A stretch of DNA of 64,000 nucleotides. Origin: Myotis daubentonii. Taxonomy: Eukaryota; Chordata; Mammalia; Chiroptera; Vespertilionidae. The notes beneath the pieces are model-generated. The model searched no databases. It was given only the letters and a program-made list of their open reading frames with translations, and had not been told where the DNA came from. Position numbers and translations under genes: made by a program. Of the stretch, positions 1 through 11,985 are shown in pieces (position 1 is the first letter of the stretch; every line of letters starts with the position of its first letter). The DNA is taken from positions 43,155,341 through 43,219,340 of the forward strand of contig NC_081844.1 in NCBI RefSeq assembly GCF_963259705.1, read 5' to 3'.

Positions 1-38
<38 letters not shown>
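1..38. repeat. (AC)n microsatellite
   Basis: Nineteen AC units at the window edge; it may extend outside. Confidence 0.95.
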
Positions 39-40
<2 letters not shown>

Positions 41-218
41 AGTGGCCAGATTATTATAATCACCCGACGTGTGTAGGCAAACTACCTATAATTTCACGCT
101 GAAGTTGCTAGAGGGCCAGACCATTATAAATAGGGAAGCAGGTTGTTTACCACGACAGTAGAAGTGATTTTTTTCTGAAGATATGGGTAAACAACGCGAT
201 TTAACAGCCTTTGGACGT

Positions 219-221
<3 letters not shown>

Positions 222-290
<69 letters not shown>
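222..290. repeat. (TA)n microsatellite
   Basis: About 34 TA units, ending about 15 bp before the 5' edge of the duplicon. Absent from the equivalent place near 43,540. Confidence 0.95.
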
Positions 291-293
<3 letters not shown>

Positions 294-607
294 TGTTTGT
301 TTTTCTAAACAAGGAAGGCTTAGCATGGCAATTGCTCAGTTAATTCCAGCTCTTTTGGTTATGTGGCACCAGTTTTCACAATTAGGAATATTAGCTACTC
401 TACCTGAGAGCGGATAGGAAGGTGGCTTCCAAGTCGATCCTTTCTGGCATATCTGTTGTTTTAGTGCCTCTCAAACCAAGTTTAAAATGGGACTTTCTAG
501 GTATTCCAGCTGAGATATGAAGCACTTTTTATACTCTCCGTAAAAATGTTATATATTTCTTGATGATGTTTTATCTTGTTTTTAATTTATGTGCTTTTTA
601 CTTCTAG

Positions 608-743
608 GGATAGCCTTTTAGCAAGAACGAAAACTGAAGATGTGATAACTCAGCTTTATACTAACTTTTAGGTTCCATGCTGACCTGCAAAGCTGCCATG
701 AAAACTGTGATTCAACAACAGAGAGGATCTATTGTTAATGTAG
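608..743 (+). pseudogene. CBR4 pseudogene exon 3
   Basis: Bounded by TTCTAG and GTGAGT. It aligns to 43863-43999 with a single-base deletion near base 70, causing a frameshift and immediate TAG. Several substitutions change amino acids (for example Val to Ala and Met to Val). Confidence 0.92.
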
Positions 744-1703
744 GTGAGTCTTCACCTTTGTGAATTTACAGTTATCTTTTAGTACCCAAAAAATATTTAA
801 TTGACTAAATTGGAATTTGTTCATTGGTGAAACTTGGATGAAATGTGTCATCTTATTATCTGTGGAGAAAGGATTTGATTAACTGATGAATGGGTACAAC
901 AGGAATCACAAATTCACATTTGTATAGTGGTCAAGTAGGTGTGGAATGAGTTGACACCACCAGGTATTAGAAAAATGACAGCACAAGCCATGTAATAAAT
1001 GACAAAAGACCCTGCTTTGGTGTCCAGAGGCCATTGGAATGGCAGGAGCTACCACTGCTCAGATCTAGTAGAATGTTGGTATGCACAAACGTGGTCCCAG
1101 TTTTGCCAGCTGTTTTGATTTTTAAAGAGAAATTGGACATCCTGATTTTTATGTGAAACCTAGTTTTTAAAACGTGGAGAAGGAATTGAACATGTTATAT
1201 ACTGGGGACTAAAAATGATGTCTAGAGCAGCTGCCTGGGTCATTGACAAATCAAGTACAGAGGTTTCAGAGAAAATTTTTAAGAAAAGAAGTAACTTTTT
1301 CAGTTTTTTAGCCTGTATATAAGTAACCTATCGTTCAGTTCATCCGACTCACGGGGTGGATCAACTGTGTACTATGTGCTTGTAGACCTTAGAATGCAAA
1401 ATGATTTGAAATTTTATTTCAATTTGATAATTGAAAATAATGGCATACTACCTGACTCTTAAAAAGCCACTAAAGGGGAATATTTCCTAGTAGAAGTAAA
1501 TGACCCTATTCTTTTTAATATAGGAAATGTCTTTCCAAACTGATGTAGGGTTTTTCTTTTTTGAAAGTGAGAGAAGGATATTATGCTAATAAGCATTAGA
1601 ACATTTTTGACATTTACCCTTAAAAATATGAGATTAATTTTCTTATAAAAGATTAGTAAATGAGCTGACCTTTGTTTTCTAACACAGCCAGATAATGATT
1701 TTT

Positions 1704-1902
1704 GAAAAAATATTTTTATTGATTTAGAGAGGAAGGGAGAGGTAGAGAGAGAAACATCAATGATGAGAGAGAATCATTGATCAGCTGCCTCAGGCACCAG
1801 GGATTGAGCCCTCAGCCTGGGCATGTGCCCTAACCAGGAATTGAACCGTGACCTCCTGGTTCATAGGTCAGTGCTTAACCACTGAGCAACACTGGCCCCA
1901 GC
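1704..1902 (-). mobile_element. Ves-type SINE
   Basis: tRNA-derived bat SINE read in reverse (attgatttagagaggaagg ... ctgagcaac). Flanked by near-identical 14-bp duplications agataatgattttt / agatgatgattttt. The other duplicon has the empty site near 44,980, so insertion followed the duplication. Confidence 0.9.
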
Positions 1903-2019
1903 AGATGATGATTTTTAGGTTCTTGTAAGCTGCTGGTATATGGCCTATATACATCACCTGGGGTATATTTGTTTAACTCTAAAATATCTCCGTCTTAGGT
2001 ATATTTTAAAAATCCTCTA

Positions 2020-2233
2020 CCGAAACCGGTTTGGCTCAGTGGATGGAGCGTCGGCCTGTGGACTGAAGGGTCCCGGGTTCGATTCCGGTCAAGGGCATGT
2101 GCCTGGGTTGCGGGCACATCCCCAGTGGGAGATGTGCAGGAGGCAGCTGATCGATGTTTCTCTCTCATTGATGTTTCTGACTATCTCTCTCCCTTCCTCT
2201 CTGTAAAAAATCAATAAAATATATTTTTTAAAA
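2020..2233 (+). mobile_element. Ves-type SINE
   Basis: Clear tRNA-like head with A and B box regions (accggtttggctcagtgg, ggttcgattcc) and tail aaaatcaataaaatata. Empty in the 3' duplicon near 45,075. Confidence 0.92.
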
Positions 2234-3387
2234 AAAGCCTCATTCCCTTGTCATGCCAAACTTTAGAATTGTGCTAAAAGTAAATGAAATTAGATAATTT
2301 AAAATAAGGTAAGAGAATCTTATTACAGAAAGGATTATTTAAACTTCTAGAAAATTGATGGTATTTCAGAAGTTACCACTTTTGACTAGAAGGACAATAG
2401 TATCTGGCATGAACCAAAGTTTTTATAGCTTCCGTTGGCCTTTCCTTCATGCCTGTATTTTTCTTTCTTTTTTGTGTCCTTCATATTGCTCTCTCTTCCA
2501 AATACCCTTGTTTATTCATCTGCATTTCCTCTGTCTGCTCTCTCTTTTCTCTTTTCTGTGCTTTACTGTTATCATTCTTTGTTATTAAGGTATAATGTAG
2601 ATAAACATTTTAATCTTGGACTTGATTATAACATAAAAAGTATTTGGAATTTTTCTAAAATAAAATGACTTCAAACATTTTGTGAGAGGTTCTTGCTTAA
2701 TTTTACAAGTACAGGGGTCACTAGTGCAGAAAATTACTTCTCCGCTTATGTTTTGCTTGAATTTATTTGCATGCAGTTGCTATTTGAATTATAAGTTATT
2801 CTTTCATATTCAAAAAAATGAGACTACCCAAGAATCTTTAGTAGGCAATGTAAGTTATAAAACATCACTGAAGCTAACTAAATTGCAATTTTACAAAAGT
2901 TTCTAATTGAAGCTTTTCTTAGTTAGATGGACAGTAATTCAAATTTAGTGAGATTTATCTTCAGATGAATTATTTCTTAGGTGGAAATGAATGTTTCCTT
3001 ATATCTATGTTGTAGAATCATAAAATTAATGAGTCATCATCTAACTTTTTCTGGCTTTAACTTCTTTCTACTGTACATCTTTGTAAATACTGTAGAATTT
3101 TTCATCATGCGACCTATTCAGAGATGAGAGTGTGTTTCTTTCACTTAGTGGATCAATTATGAAACCCTGTTTGGCATTTGAGGTTTCAAATAAGCATCTT
3201 TCAAATCCTGTTTTCTGTGTATCTGCAGCAGATTCAGACTCTTACCACTCAAGTGACAATGGCTAGAATTCCTAATTTTAGCAAAGGACAAGGTACAATG
3301 ATTTGTTCTTAGTTTAGTATAAATTATCTGCATATCCAAATAACCCCATTAAATTGGTTTGAATTTGTTTTCAATATTTATGTCTAG

Positions 3388-3519
3388 GAACTATTATTGG
3401 TTTAAAAGGCAATGCTGGTCAGTCTGTGTACAGTGCTAGTAAAGAAGGAATCCGGATTTTCACGTGCTCTTGCTAAAGAATAGTAAGAAGGAAAATGACA
3501 GTGAATGTAGTTGCTCCAG
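3388..3519 (+). pseudogene. CBR4 pseudogene exon 4
   Basis: Aligns to 46452-46586. A 2-base loss lies in the sequence after the YSASK-like motif and a 1-base loss further on, with in-frame TAA/TAG/TGA near the end. Splice signals are kept (TGTCTAG and GTCAGT). Confidence 0.92.
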
Positions 3520-3886
3520 GTCAGTGAAAACTTCTTTTTTCTTTTTAAACATAATTTATGCATGTTTATGGTTTTATATAATAATTGCAAAGATTGTAAG
3601 TACATCAGCATCATTAGGCACTTCTCAGCATATTGGTGCAGGAATGTGGAATCTGCATTGTCACTAGAGTCTTCAGTAGCTAAATGCAGGAGGACCTTCC
3701 TACGTCCTGACAGGACCTCCATGGCCGCACTGCCAGTTTGTGCATTGTCCTCAAAGAGGAGGCTAGGAGTAATGACAGGCTGTCTTGATTGCATAAACCA
3801 CGTTGCATCTTTTACTGAATGATTATTCCCAAACTAAAACCACAAAAGAAACTTGTACTTTAAAAATCGGTTATAAATTAAGAATG

Positions 3887-4103
3887 GCCCAGCCAGTGTG
3901 GGTCAGTGGTTGAGCATCAACCCATGAACCAAAAGATCACAGCTCGATTCCCAGTCAGGGCACACGCCTAGGTTGCAGGCTTGATCCCCAGTAGGAGGTG
4001 TGCAGGAGGCAGCTGATCAATGATTCTCTGTCATCATTGATATTTCTATCTCTCCCTCTCCCTTTCTCTCTCTGAAATAAATAAAAACATTTTTTTTAAA
4101 GAA
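3887..4103 (+). mobile_element. Ves-type SINE (older)
   Basis: Head gcccagccagtgtgggtcagtgg, tail ctctctgaaataaataaaaac. Short target duplication aagaatg on both sides. Empty in the partner at about 46,940. Confidence 0.88.
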
Positions 4104-4836
4104 AAGAATGTAAGAATTTCAGTTGTGTGTGGGGGGGGAGGAGGGGAACACAATAAATCTTTATGTTTAAAATCTCTGGATAGCTCTATAATCCCCTATA
4201 CTTTTAATAACAGTACAATCCAGAGGAAATAAGCAAGGCTGCATAGGTGATATCATTTGGACATTTCACAAAGTAGTCATGTGATCTACTCATTACTCAT
4301 AACTAATTGATCTACTCATTACTCCAGAAAGTCAGTATTTGTACAGATAAAGAATTGCCAGAGGTCATATAATGTTTCTTTTCCAAATAGACAAGATCCC
4401 TTTCACTGGACTTCATTGTACCTCAGAGAGCTATCCAAGATTCCTGTTAGAAATTGAACACAAAGAAAAATTAGAAGGAAAAAAGATACTTACACAGACT
4501 CAGGAGGAAGAAAGATTTTTTTTTAAAGTCACTCTATGAAGTAATAAGATTTTGAAGTGATTTTGGCAGCAGTTGCCTGTTGAATGACCGAGTGGAAGCT
4601 CATTGTGTAATGTGGTGGGGAGGAAGGTGGTAGTGCGTTGTAACAGAAATGAGAACACTTGGACTCTGGCACCAACAAGTTCTGTTCCATGTGCAGGAGG
4701 AACTGAGATTTCTAAAATCAGACATATTTGGGAGTGGCCAACAGTGAAGATGGATAGAGAGGTGGCTGTTTACTGAATTTTCAAAATAGTAGAAGTCACA
4801 GTGGGAAACTTGCAATAGAGCTGCCTTCCTTTAGGG

Positions 4837-5058
4837 CGGTGGTTCTCAACCTTGGCTGCACATTAGAATCACCTGGGAATCTTTTTAAAATCCTGATTTC
4901 TGGGCTTCATCCTCTGGAAATTCTGTTTCTTTGTTATGAGGTGGGGCCACAACATTAGTAACAAAGAAACAGAATTTCCGGAGGATGAGGCCCAGAAGTC
5001 AGGATTTTGAAAAGATTCCCAGGTGATTCTAATGTGCAGCCAAGGTTGAGAACCACTG
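4837..5058. mobile_element. Palindromic hAT MITE (fold-back) with 8-bp TSD
   Basis: The two ~110-bp halves are near-perfect inverted repeats of each other (cggtggttctcaaccttgg ... ccaaggttgagaaccactg) around a short centre. Perfect 8-bp duplication ctttaggg at 4829-4836 and 5059-5066, the hAT hallmark. The paralogous site near 47,610 is empty with a single ctttaggg. Confidence 0.93.
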
Positions 5059-5173
5059 CTTTAGGGAATACATCAGGAACACTTGTGTTCTTGTTAATCA
5101 TGAAGGAAAACCCAAGCCAAGAGAGAGGCAATTCACCTGTAAGGCAGAGCAAGTGTGAAATCAGAGACCCTTA

Positions 5174-5385
5174 CAGTGGTTCTCAACCTTCTGGCCCTTT
5201 ATATACCGTTCCTCATGTTGTGACCCAACCATAAGATTATTTTCGTTGCTACTTCATAACTGTAATGTTGCTACTGTTATGAATCATAATGTAAATATCT
5301 GATATGCAGGATGGTCTTAGGCGACCCATGTGAAAAGGTCGTTCGACCGCCAAAGGGGTCGCGACCCACAGGTTGAGAACCGCTG
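5174..5385. mobile_element. SPIN-type hAT MITE
   Basis: Ends cagtggttctcaaccttct and ggttgagaaccgctg; interior ttgctacttcataactgtaat and atctgatatgcaggatg matches the SPIN non-autonomous family as I recall it. Present only in the 5' duplicon. A clear 8-bp duplication is not visible. Confidence 0.8.
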
Positions 5386-6453
5386 AAAGTCAAGCGGAAC
5401 CTTTTTGTGCACCTGCTCCTTTTATATGCTGACTGGGTATTCCACATCACTTGAAAATATTGTTGGATTAAATGGGACACAAAGCCAATGAACTTGGTCT
5501 ATTTGTAACTGGTAATCAAAAATATTAAATCATAATGACCAGAATTATAGTTTAGGTTGTTACAGCTAAAGAAAGTCTTCATTTTTTTATTTATAGAGAA
5601 AGGAGTCATTAATTCGCCTATTAATTGGTACTCATAGATTGACATCTGGGTAGAATAATTCTAAAATGACTGTGAAAAGAATCATGTAATGAACTGGTGA
5701 CTACAGAAAATTCCCCATACTTTATATTATCTTTAAAATATTTATGTTTAAATATTAATTATGGGAAAATGTGAGGTGGGAAGGACCTTGTAGCTCATTT
5801 ATTCCAGTCATTTTCACTGTTTAGAAGACGGGACCTAGGAGAGAGTGACAAGCCAAAGGTTTATGTCAGGACTGTTACTAAAAGCTTTATCTTTTCATTC
5901 CCAGCTAAGGTAAGCTTAAAAATAATGGCCCCGTAGATTTCCTTTATATCATTACAAGGTTTTTCAGGTCTTTTTTTTTGTCCTTTTATTAATATGGCTT
6001 GTCTAAACTATCTGCAATTATCCAATTTTGTAGCTTTTGCCTTTATATTACTTCCCTTTTGCCAAGTTACTAGTTGATAAAATTCCCTGGGGTAGTTAAG
6101 AGGGTAATAAAAATGTGCTAAAACTTGAATCTACCAGTATCACTCATAGTTGGTGTGATAGAAATTTTGGTTAGGTATTTACTTGACTTTTGAAGTAAAT
6201 GAGCGTTTTCATGAACCTCTGCCAGTTAGCCATGGAATTTTGTGCTAGCTTACTGTAGGTATTTAAGAATTGATTACCTGTGTTAAGAAAAGACATTTTG
6301 TTTAGTTCATTGGTTGTAAGAAAGAGTAAGTAGGAAGTAGACTTTGCCACCTTTTCATTTCAAGTCACTAATGGCTGCAGCTTGGACACTAGAGTTGGTG
6401 TTTTATTTGGCACTGGTGTTGAAACAGCAGGGATCAGGGAATGGTCAAATGTT

Positions 6454-6686
6454 CTTTTTTTATTTAATTTTTTAAAAATATATTTTTATTGATTTCAGAG
6501 AGGAAGGGAGAGGGAGAGAGAGATAGAAGCATTAACGATGAGAGAGAATCATTGATCAGCTGCCTCCTGCATGTCTCCCACTAGAGATAGAGCCCTCAAC
6601 CCAAACATGTGCCCTTACAGGGAATCGAACCGTGATCTCCCGGTTTGTAGGTTGACCTCAACCACTTAGCCACACCAGCCGGGCTA
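6454..6686 (-). mobile_element. Ves-type SINE
   Basis: Reverse SINE with 10-bp duplications gtcaaatgtt on both sides. Empty in the partner near 48,757. Confidence 0.92.
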
Positions 6687-7734
6687 GTCAAATGTTGATA
6701 GCCCTTTTGCTGTAGAATGTCCCTGCATCCCAATGCATTGTTTTGTCACAGAGACTGGCTGAATTCAAGCATTGCAAATCCATGAACATTTGATAGACTG
6801 TGGTTTAGATACAGTACATCCATTTAAAAAAAAAAAAAAAAGGATAATCCAAAAGCTGCCCTGCCATCTTGGCACTGCTTTCTGTTTGTGTATGCTTTGT
6901 ACAGCCTGATTGATTTTAGTGTTAGCCTCGTTCATGTGGAGAATAGATCATTTGTGGTTTAGAACTGCATGTGTTTCCTTCCTTCTCTTTTAGAGATTGC
7001 AGTGGTGTGGGTAATGAAGAGTTAATTCTACTTCATCGTGATTTAAGAGCTGATAGTTTAAGGGCAATGTAAGTGTTCTTAACACATAATAAATCATTCA
7101 TCAGGCTTACATATGGGAGTGTCTCTTATATTCAAGGGCTGTGTTAGGTTCCAAAATTACAAAAATGAATAAGATACTCTGTCACAGGAGCTAAGTACAG
7201 TGGGAAAGACAGACATATAAACAAATAACTACAGTGGCATGTGATGCATATAAAGATACATGTATGATGCTATGGAAACGCTGAAGAATGAATGCTTAAT
7301 TTTGTTCGTGTGAATTAGTTGTCAAGGCAACAGGCGAAATAGTGGGAATGCAATTTGTATACAAAGGGAAGTTTTATGAGTGTTATGGAAGTGCGTTTGT
7401 ATGTATAACCGTTTCTAAAGATCTTTCCAGTGCAATTTATACTCCACAAAAAAACCTGTTTCTAAAATTGAGGCTGTTCAATAATGGCTATATATCTTTA
7501 GTAGGTTTCATAGTATGAATATGCTTCACTGGTCAGAAGCAAAGTATAAGTTGAACTAGTACAATTAAATTGATTCCACCATAAATTGATTCTATGGATT
7601 ATTTCTTAACTTTATTTTCAGTAGTAATTATAATCATATCCTTTATTGGATCTTTTAATAACATGACAAATATTATAATTATGGATTATTAATTATATAT
7701 ATTTATTTTTTTGTTAATCTTCACCTGACGATAT

Positions 7735-7935
7735 TTTTCCAGTTGTTTTTTAGAGAGAGTGGAAGGGAAGGAGGTAAGGGGGAGAGAGAGAAACATCAAT
7801 GTGAGAGAGACATATAAATTGGTTGACTTCCACACCCACCCCACCCAGAGATGAGGAGGGAACCATAACCCAAGAACATGCCCTTGACTGGTAATCGAAC
7901 CTGCCACCCTTTGGTGCATGGGGTGATGCACTAAC
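7735..7935 (-). mobile_element. Bat SINE, diverged
   Basis: Starts tttttagagagagtggaaggg, ends with the tRNA-like head in reverse (ggtgatgcactaaccagg). First of three SINE pieces packed head to tail. Confidence 0.75.
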
Positions 7936-8058
7936 CAGGTTTCAGGTTGGATCCCCAGTCAGGGCGCCTGTGGGAGTCAACCACTTGATATTTCTCTCAC
8001 ATTGGTATTTCTGTCTCCTCCCCCCACTGCCCTCCCTCTCTCTCTCTGAAAATCAATT
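7936..8058 (+). mobile_element. Bat SINE fragment
   Basis: Only the 3' half (gatccccagtcagggcg ... ctctctctctgaaaatcaat). The next SINE inserted in its tail. Confidence 0.7.
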
Positions 8059-8061
8059 TTT

Positions 8062-8269
8062 TTTAACATAGTGTATTGATTTTTTACAGAAAGGGAGAGG
8101 GATAGAGAGTTAGAAACGTTGATGAGAGAGAAAATCGATCAGCTGCCTCCTGCACATCCCCAACTGGGGATGTGCCCGCAACCAAGGTACATGCCCTTGA
8201 CCGGAATCGAACCTGGGACCTTTGAGTCCGCAGGTCGATGTTCAATCCACTGAGCCAAACCGGTTAGGG
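8062..8269 (-). mobile_element. Ves-type SINE nested in another SINE tail
   Basis: Reverse Ves, ending gccaaaccggttagggc. Flanked by the duplicated word tgaaaatcaattttt derived from the tail of the SINE fragment before it. Confidence 0.88.
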
Positions 8270-8289
8270 CTGAAAATCAATTTTTAAAA

Positions 8290-8515
8290 AATCCTCATAG
8301 ACACAGACAAAAGTATGGTGATTACTGGAGAGAAAGGGAAATGGTGGGAATTAGAAGAGGGTATCAGGGGGATAAATGGTGAATGAAGGAGACGACTTGT
8401 GGTGGTGACCACACAAGAAAATACATAGATGTTGTATTATAGAATTGTACACCTGAAACCTATGTAATTTTATTAATCAATGTCACTCCAATAAATTCAG
8501 TTAAAAATAAGTAAA
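8290..8515 (+). mobile_element. L1 3' end fragment
   Basis: acacagacaaaagtatggtgattac ... tgtacacctgaaacc ... caatgtcactccaataaatt followed by A-rich tail, as in laurasiatherian L1 3' ends from memory. It lies where the two duplicons differ most (0.85 kb here, about 6.6 kb there). Confidence 0.6.
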
Positions 8516-8789
8516 TAAATGTGCTAAGATTTTCTTTCAGTGAAACACACAATATAAATAGTTGCTATATTCTAGGCCCTCATTATAGATCATTTGAAGT
8601 TAGTACTGTGCATCTTTTTTCAATAACTTTTTTTTCTAAATATCTTAAATTAATCATTTTAAATGGCAGTACAGACAAGTAAAAGAAGAAAATAATAATC
8701 ATTACCTGTAACTCTAGTGTCTAATGATAATCCCTATTAATATTTTGGAATATATTTTTCCAGTCATTAGTATAAGCTTTTTGGTGTTT

Positions 8790-9110
8790 GTTTTTTTAAT
8801 GTATTTTTTATTGAGGTGTGATGACATATGTAACTATATTACTTTCAGGTATAAAGCATAATGATTCTATATTTGTATACATTGTGAAATGATCACCACA
8901 GTAAGTCTAGTTAACAGTCCCCTCTTCTAACATGTTACAATTTTTTTTTCTTGTGATAAGAATTTTAAGGTCTACTATCTTATATACTTTCAAATATACA
9001 GTATTAACTATAGTCACCATGCTGTATATTATATCCCTGTGACTTACTTATTTTATAACTGGGAGTTTGTACCTTTTAATAGCAGTGTAACTAAGTTTAT
9101 TGGTAACCTA
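8790..9110. mobile_element. Old L1 fragment shared by both duplicons
   Basis: attactttcaggtataaagcataatgattc ... tagtcaccatgctgtatatta is a common L1-derived word set; its counterpart is at about 56,915-57,180, so insertion predates the duplication. Confidence 0.65.
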
Positions 9111-9464
9111 CTTTTTAAATATACAAATGTTTTCTTTTATAGTAAATGTTTTGCAGTGGAGTCATTTTAATGCCTCCACATTGTTGTGTTGTGTTGATGT
9201 ACCATGATTTATTTAACTAGTTCCTTATTGAAACACATTCAGCTTATTTCTAGTTTTTTCCTTAATAAAGCTTTCATTGTCATGGGCTTCATGATAGAAA
9301 AATCTATGATTATTTCTCACAAGACTTAAAAGCAACTGTTTAGATATTTGTAAGTGAAAACCTAAGGCAAGGAAAAATTAAATAATTACATAGAGTGCAT
9401 AATAAACCTTTGGCTTAGTACAAACTCTTAATCCAGTGCTTAGTTCACTTTTAACCTGGTATTT

Positions 9465-9820
9465 AATTTAATCGATTTTTTTTCGTTTTTTCCTTCTTAT
9501 TGAATTTATTGGGGTGACACTGGTTAACAAAATTATATAGGTTTCAGGCTCACAATTCTACAACACATCATCTGTACACTGTGTGTGTGTTTACCACCCC
9601 AGTCAAGTCTCCTACCATCACCATTTTTTCTCCATTACTTTCCTCCACTTCCCCCAACCCGTCCCCTGGCAGTCACCACACTATTGTCTATGTCCATGAG
9701 GTTTTTTCCTTTCTTTTTTGTGAAACCCCTCCACAGACATTCCGCACCCCCACCCCTGAGAGCTGTCAACTTGCTCTCTATCTATGAGTCTGTATCTATT
9801 TTGCTAATAAGCAAAATTAA
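9465..9820 (-). mobile_element. Young truncated L1 3' end
   Basis: T-rich start then ttattggggtgacactggttaac. Perfect 14-bp duplications ttaacctggtattt at 9451-9464 and 9821-9834. Empty at the partner site near 57,838. Short open frames here are incidental. Confidence 0.85.
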
Positions 9821-10293
9821 TTAACCTGGTATTTTAAATGGCAGTATATTTAGGTTGATTTTAGTTTGAGTTATAACTAGTTTCATTTTAACACAAGGCA
9901 ATTTGGAAGCTGTATTTTTGATATTGCACATTGAACTTTTACTTCACATGTTATGTCTAATATTAATCCATTTATTCTTTATGATTTTAAATTTTTTAAT
10001 ATTTTTCTAATTATTCCTTTTATGAGGACTTCTTAGTTGCTTAAATAATTGAATAGTGAACACTGATTACATAAGTTAAGTATTTTATTGGTAATGTGTG
10101 TTTTTATATCTTAGATTAATCACAAGATTTTATTAATAAATATAGTCCTTACATATATCTATAATGCAAATCATTTAGGAATAGTTGCTGAATATATTAC
10201 ATAGTACTTTATACTACAGAACTTATTTTTATCTGAGGTTGAGCAACTGTCTTAGTATTTACTCTTTTCTACTAAACAAACATTTCTCTTTAG

Positions 10294-10472
10294 GATTTGT
10301 TCATACAGATATGATGAAAGCCTTGAACAAAGAACATTTAAAGAAAAATATCCCTCTGGGGAGATTTGGAGAACCTATTGATGTGGCACATGCAGTTGTG
10401 TTTCTCTTAGAACCAGCCTATATTACAGGGCATGTTCTGGTAGTGGATGGGGGATTACAACTCACGATGTAA
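10294..10472 (+). pseudogene. CBR4 pseudogene exon 5 (still open)
   Basis: The same 179 nt as real exon 5, with only about six differences, including EP-A for ES-P before the YITGHV motif. The reading frame and TAA at 10470-10472 are kept. It could serve as a template for gene conversion of the functional exon or be confused with it in read mapping. Confidence 0.92.
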
Positions 10473-11535
10473 TTTACAGATTTTTCAGGTAGAATGGTGA
10501 TTAGAATCAGGCACACATTGTTGATTAGGCAATCACATCTACAAGGGTGACATTTGCTAATCAAACCTATTCATGCTACAAATGTTGATTTCTACCTTTT
10601 TATGTATATATCTGAAAAGAATAATGTTTGACCAATTGTATTTTCTAAGTGGTATGTACCTTACAGACTGTAGTGATTTAAGTTTATAGACATTTTTCAA
10701 GTGCTATAAACAGATTTTACCTGAATTTATATATTTTGTCTCAAAAGTGAGAAAATTATGAAGTTTAATTTTTAGGAGTTATTATATTAAGTTGAATGAA
10801 GTTAACCTTATGGGCCATTGCCAAAATAAGAGTATTTACAGAGCATTGGTTAGTTGTCAATATTTTAGGCACCCTGCTAAAGTTAAACATATTATTTTCC
10901 ATATGCCTTGTATGATCAAGGTTATGCCTTTCAACCAGTTTTATTTTTTATTTATTTATTTTTATTGTTTTTAAAATTTATTTTTATTGCTTAATCAACC
11001 AGTTTTAAACAAGTTAAAAAACAACAACCCAGTATTGGTTTAATACAGACATGAATTTAGAGTCGGTTTCCATCCCCCACTCGAGTGGCATTATCACTGA
11101 TTGAGCTGCTGGGCAAAATAGTCCACAAACATAAGTGTAGTATAGTTGAACGTTCTGTAGAAATTCTCAATGATGGTGAGCATTAACTCTTAAGGTTTCA
11201 GTATCTACCTAATTGATTTGATCAATTTAGGAAGTGGAAGTGTTGGTTAAAAAAAAAATCTATGGAAAACTCAGTATAACAACTATTTAAAAATAGTATA
11301 AAACTAATGACATTTTAAAAATTAAGAGTATTTCAATATGATTATTACCCTAAAATTTTAGATGTAAACACTTAATTACTTATGAAGAATCATAAGTGAT
11401 AAATATGCAGTAACAACAGATTAGATGTCTTATTAGGAACAAAAGCATTAGTTTTAAAAGAAAATGTTTGATTGAGAATAGAGATAAACAAAATGAATGT
11501 AAAATATCAGGTCACATCTATTTTGCATTGAACTA
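10473..11535. other. 3' flank of the CBR4 pseudogene
   Basis: Counterpart of 59,485-60,450. No gene; open frame 10792-10974 is without support. Confidence 0.5.
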
Positions 11536-11666
11536 TAGGGTGTCCCAAAAATGTATACACACACTTTGCATAATTATATAGGCAGTGTTTAATAAAATAC
11601 ATTTCATTTTCAAAATTGAGCTATTAACTGTTAAAGTGTGTATACACTTTTTTTGGGATACCCTGT
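11536..11666. mobile_element. Mariner/Tc1-type MITE
   Basis: Inverted ends gggtgtcccaaaaatgtatacac and gtgtatacactttttttgggataccc around about 85 bp. Inserted next to TA. Absent from the partner near 60,450. Confidence 0.8.
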
Positions 11667-11774
11667 GTTTTGTGGGGAATAGTGTGATATTTAATGTCAC
11701 GGGATTCATGTTGATGTTTATTCCTTAAAGATGTTTTAAATATTTATTGCATTTTATTTTAGTTATGTTTGTAA

Positions 11775-11985
11775 AATATGTTTTTATTGATTTTAGAGAA
11801 AAAGAAAGGGAGGAGAGGGAGAGATAGAAACATCCAGGCGAGAGAAACATTGATCAGATGCCTACTGCACTCCCCTTACTGGGGATTGAGCCTGCAATCC
11901 AGGCATGTGCCCTGACCACGGAATTGAACTGGTGACCTCTAGGTGCATGGGACAACGTGCAACTCATTGAACCACACTGGCCGGC
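11775..11985 (-). mobile_element. Ves-type SINE
   Basis: Reverse SINE (tttttattgattttagag ... gaaccacactggccggcc). The partner near 60,535 lacks it. Confidence 0.85.

Larger units (their letters stand above)
608..10472 (+). pseudogene. Unprocessed CBR4 pseudogene fragment (exons 3-5 with introns)
   Basis: Copies of CBR4 exons 3, 4 and 5 lie at 608-743, 3388-3519 and 10294-10472 in the same order and strand as the intact gene about 40 kb downstream, with homologous introns and splice sites still AG/GT. Exon 3 has lost one base, which puts TAG in frame after 'YTNF'. Exon 4 has lost three bases in two places and has several stops. Exon 5 is open and full length. No exon 1 or 2 is visible upstream in the window; the homology starts inside what is intron 2 of the real gene. 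It is therefore a duplication product, not a retrocopy, and cannot make CBR4. Whether it is transcribed cannot be told. Confidence 0.93.

Noticed and set aside
1940..2206. 88-codon plus-strand open frame as a gene
   Set aside because: It runs through a Ves SINE, and the same frames recur in other SINE copies (49,769, 61,879, 62,746).
10185..10472. 95-codon frame as an independent gene
   Set aside because: Its 3' part is pseudogene exon 5 after an AG acceptor; the upstream part is intronic translation.
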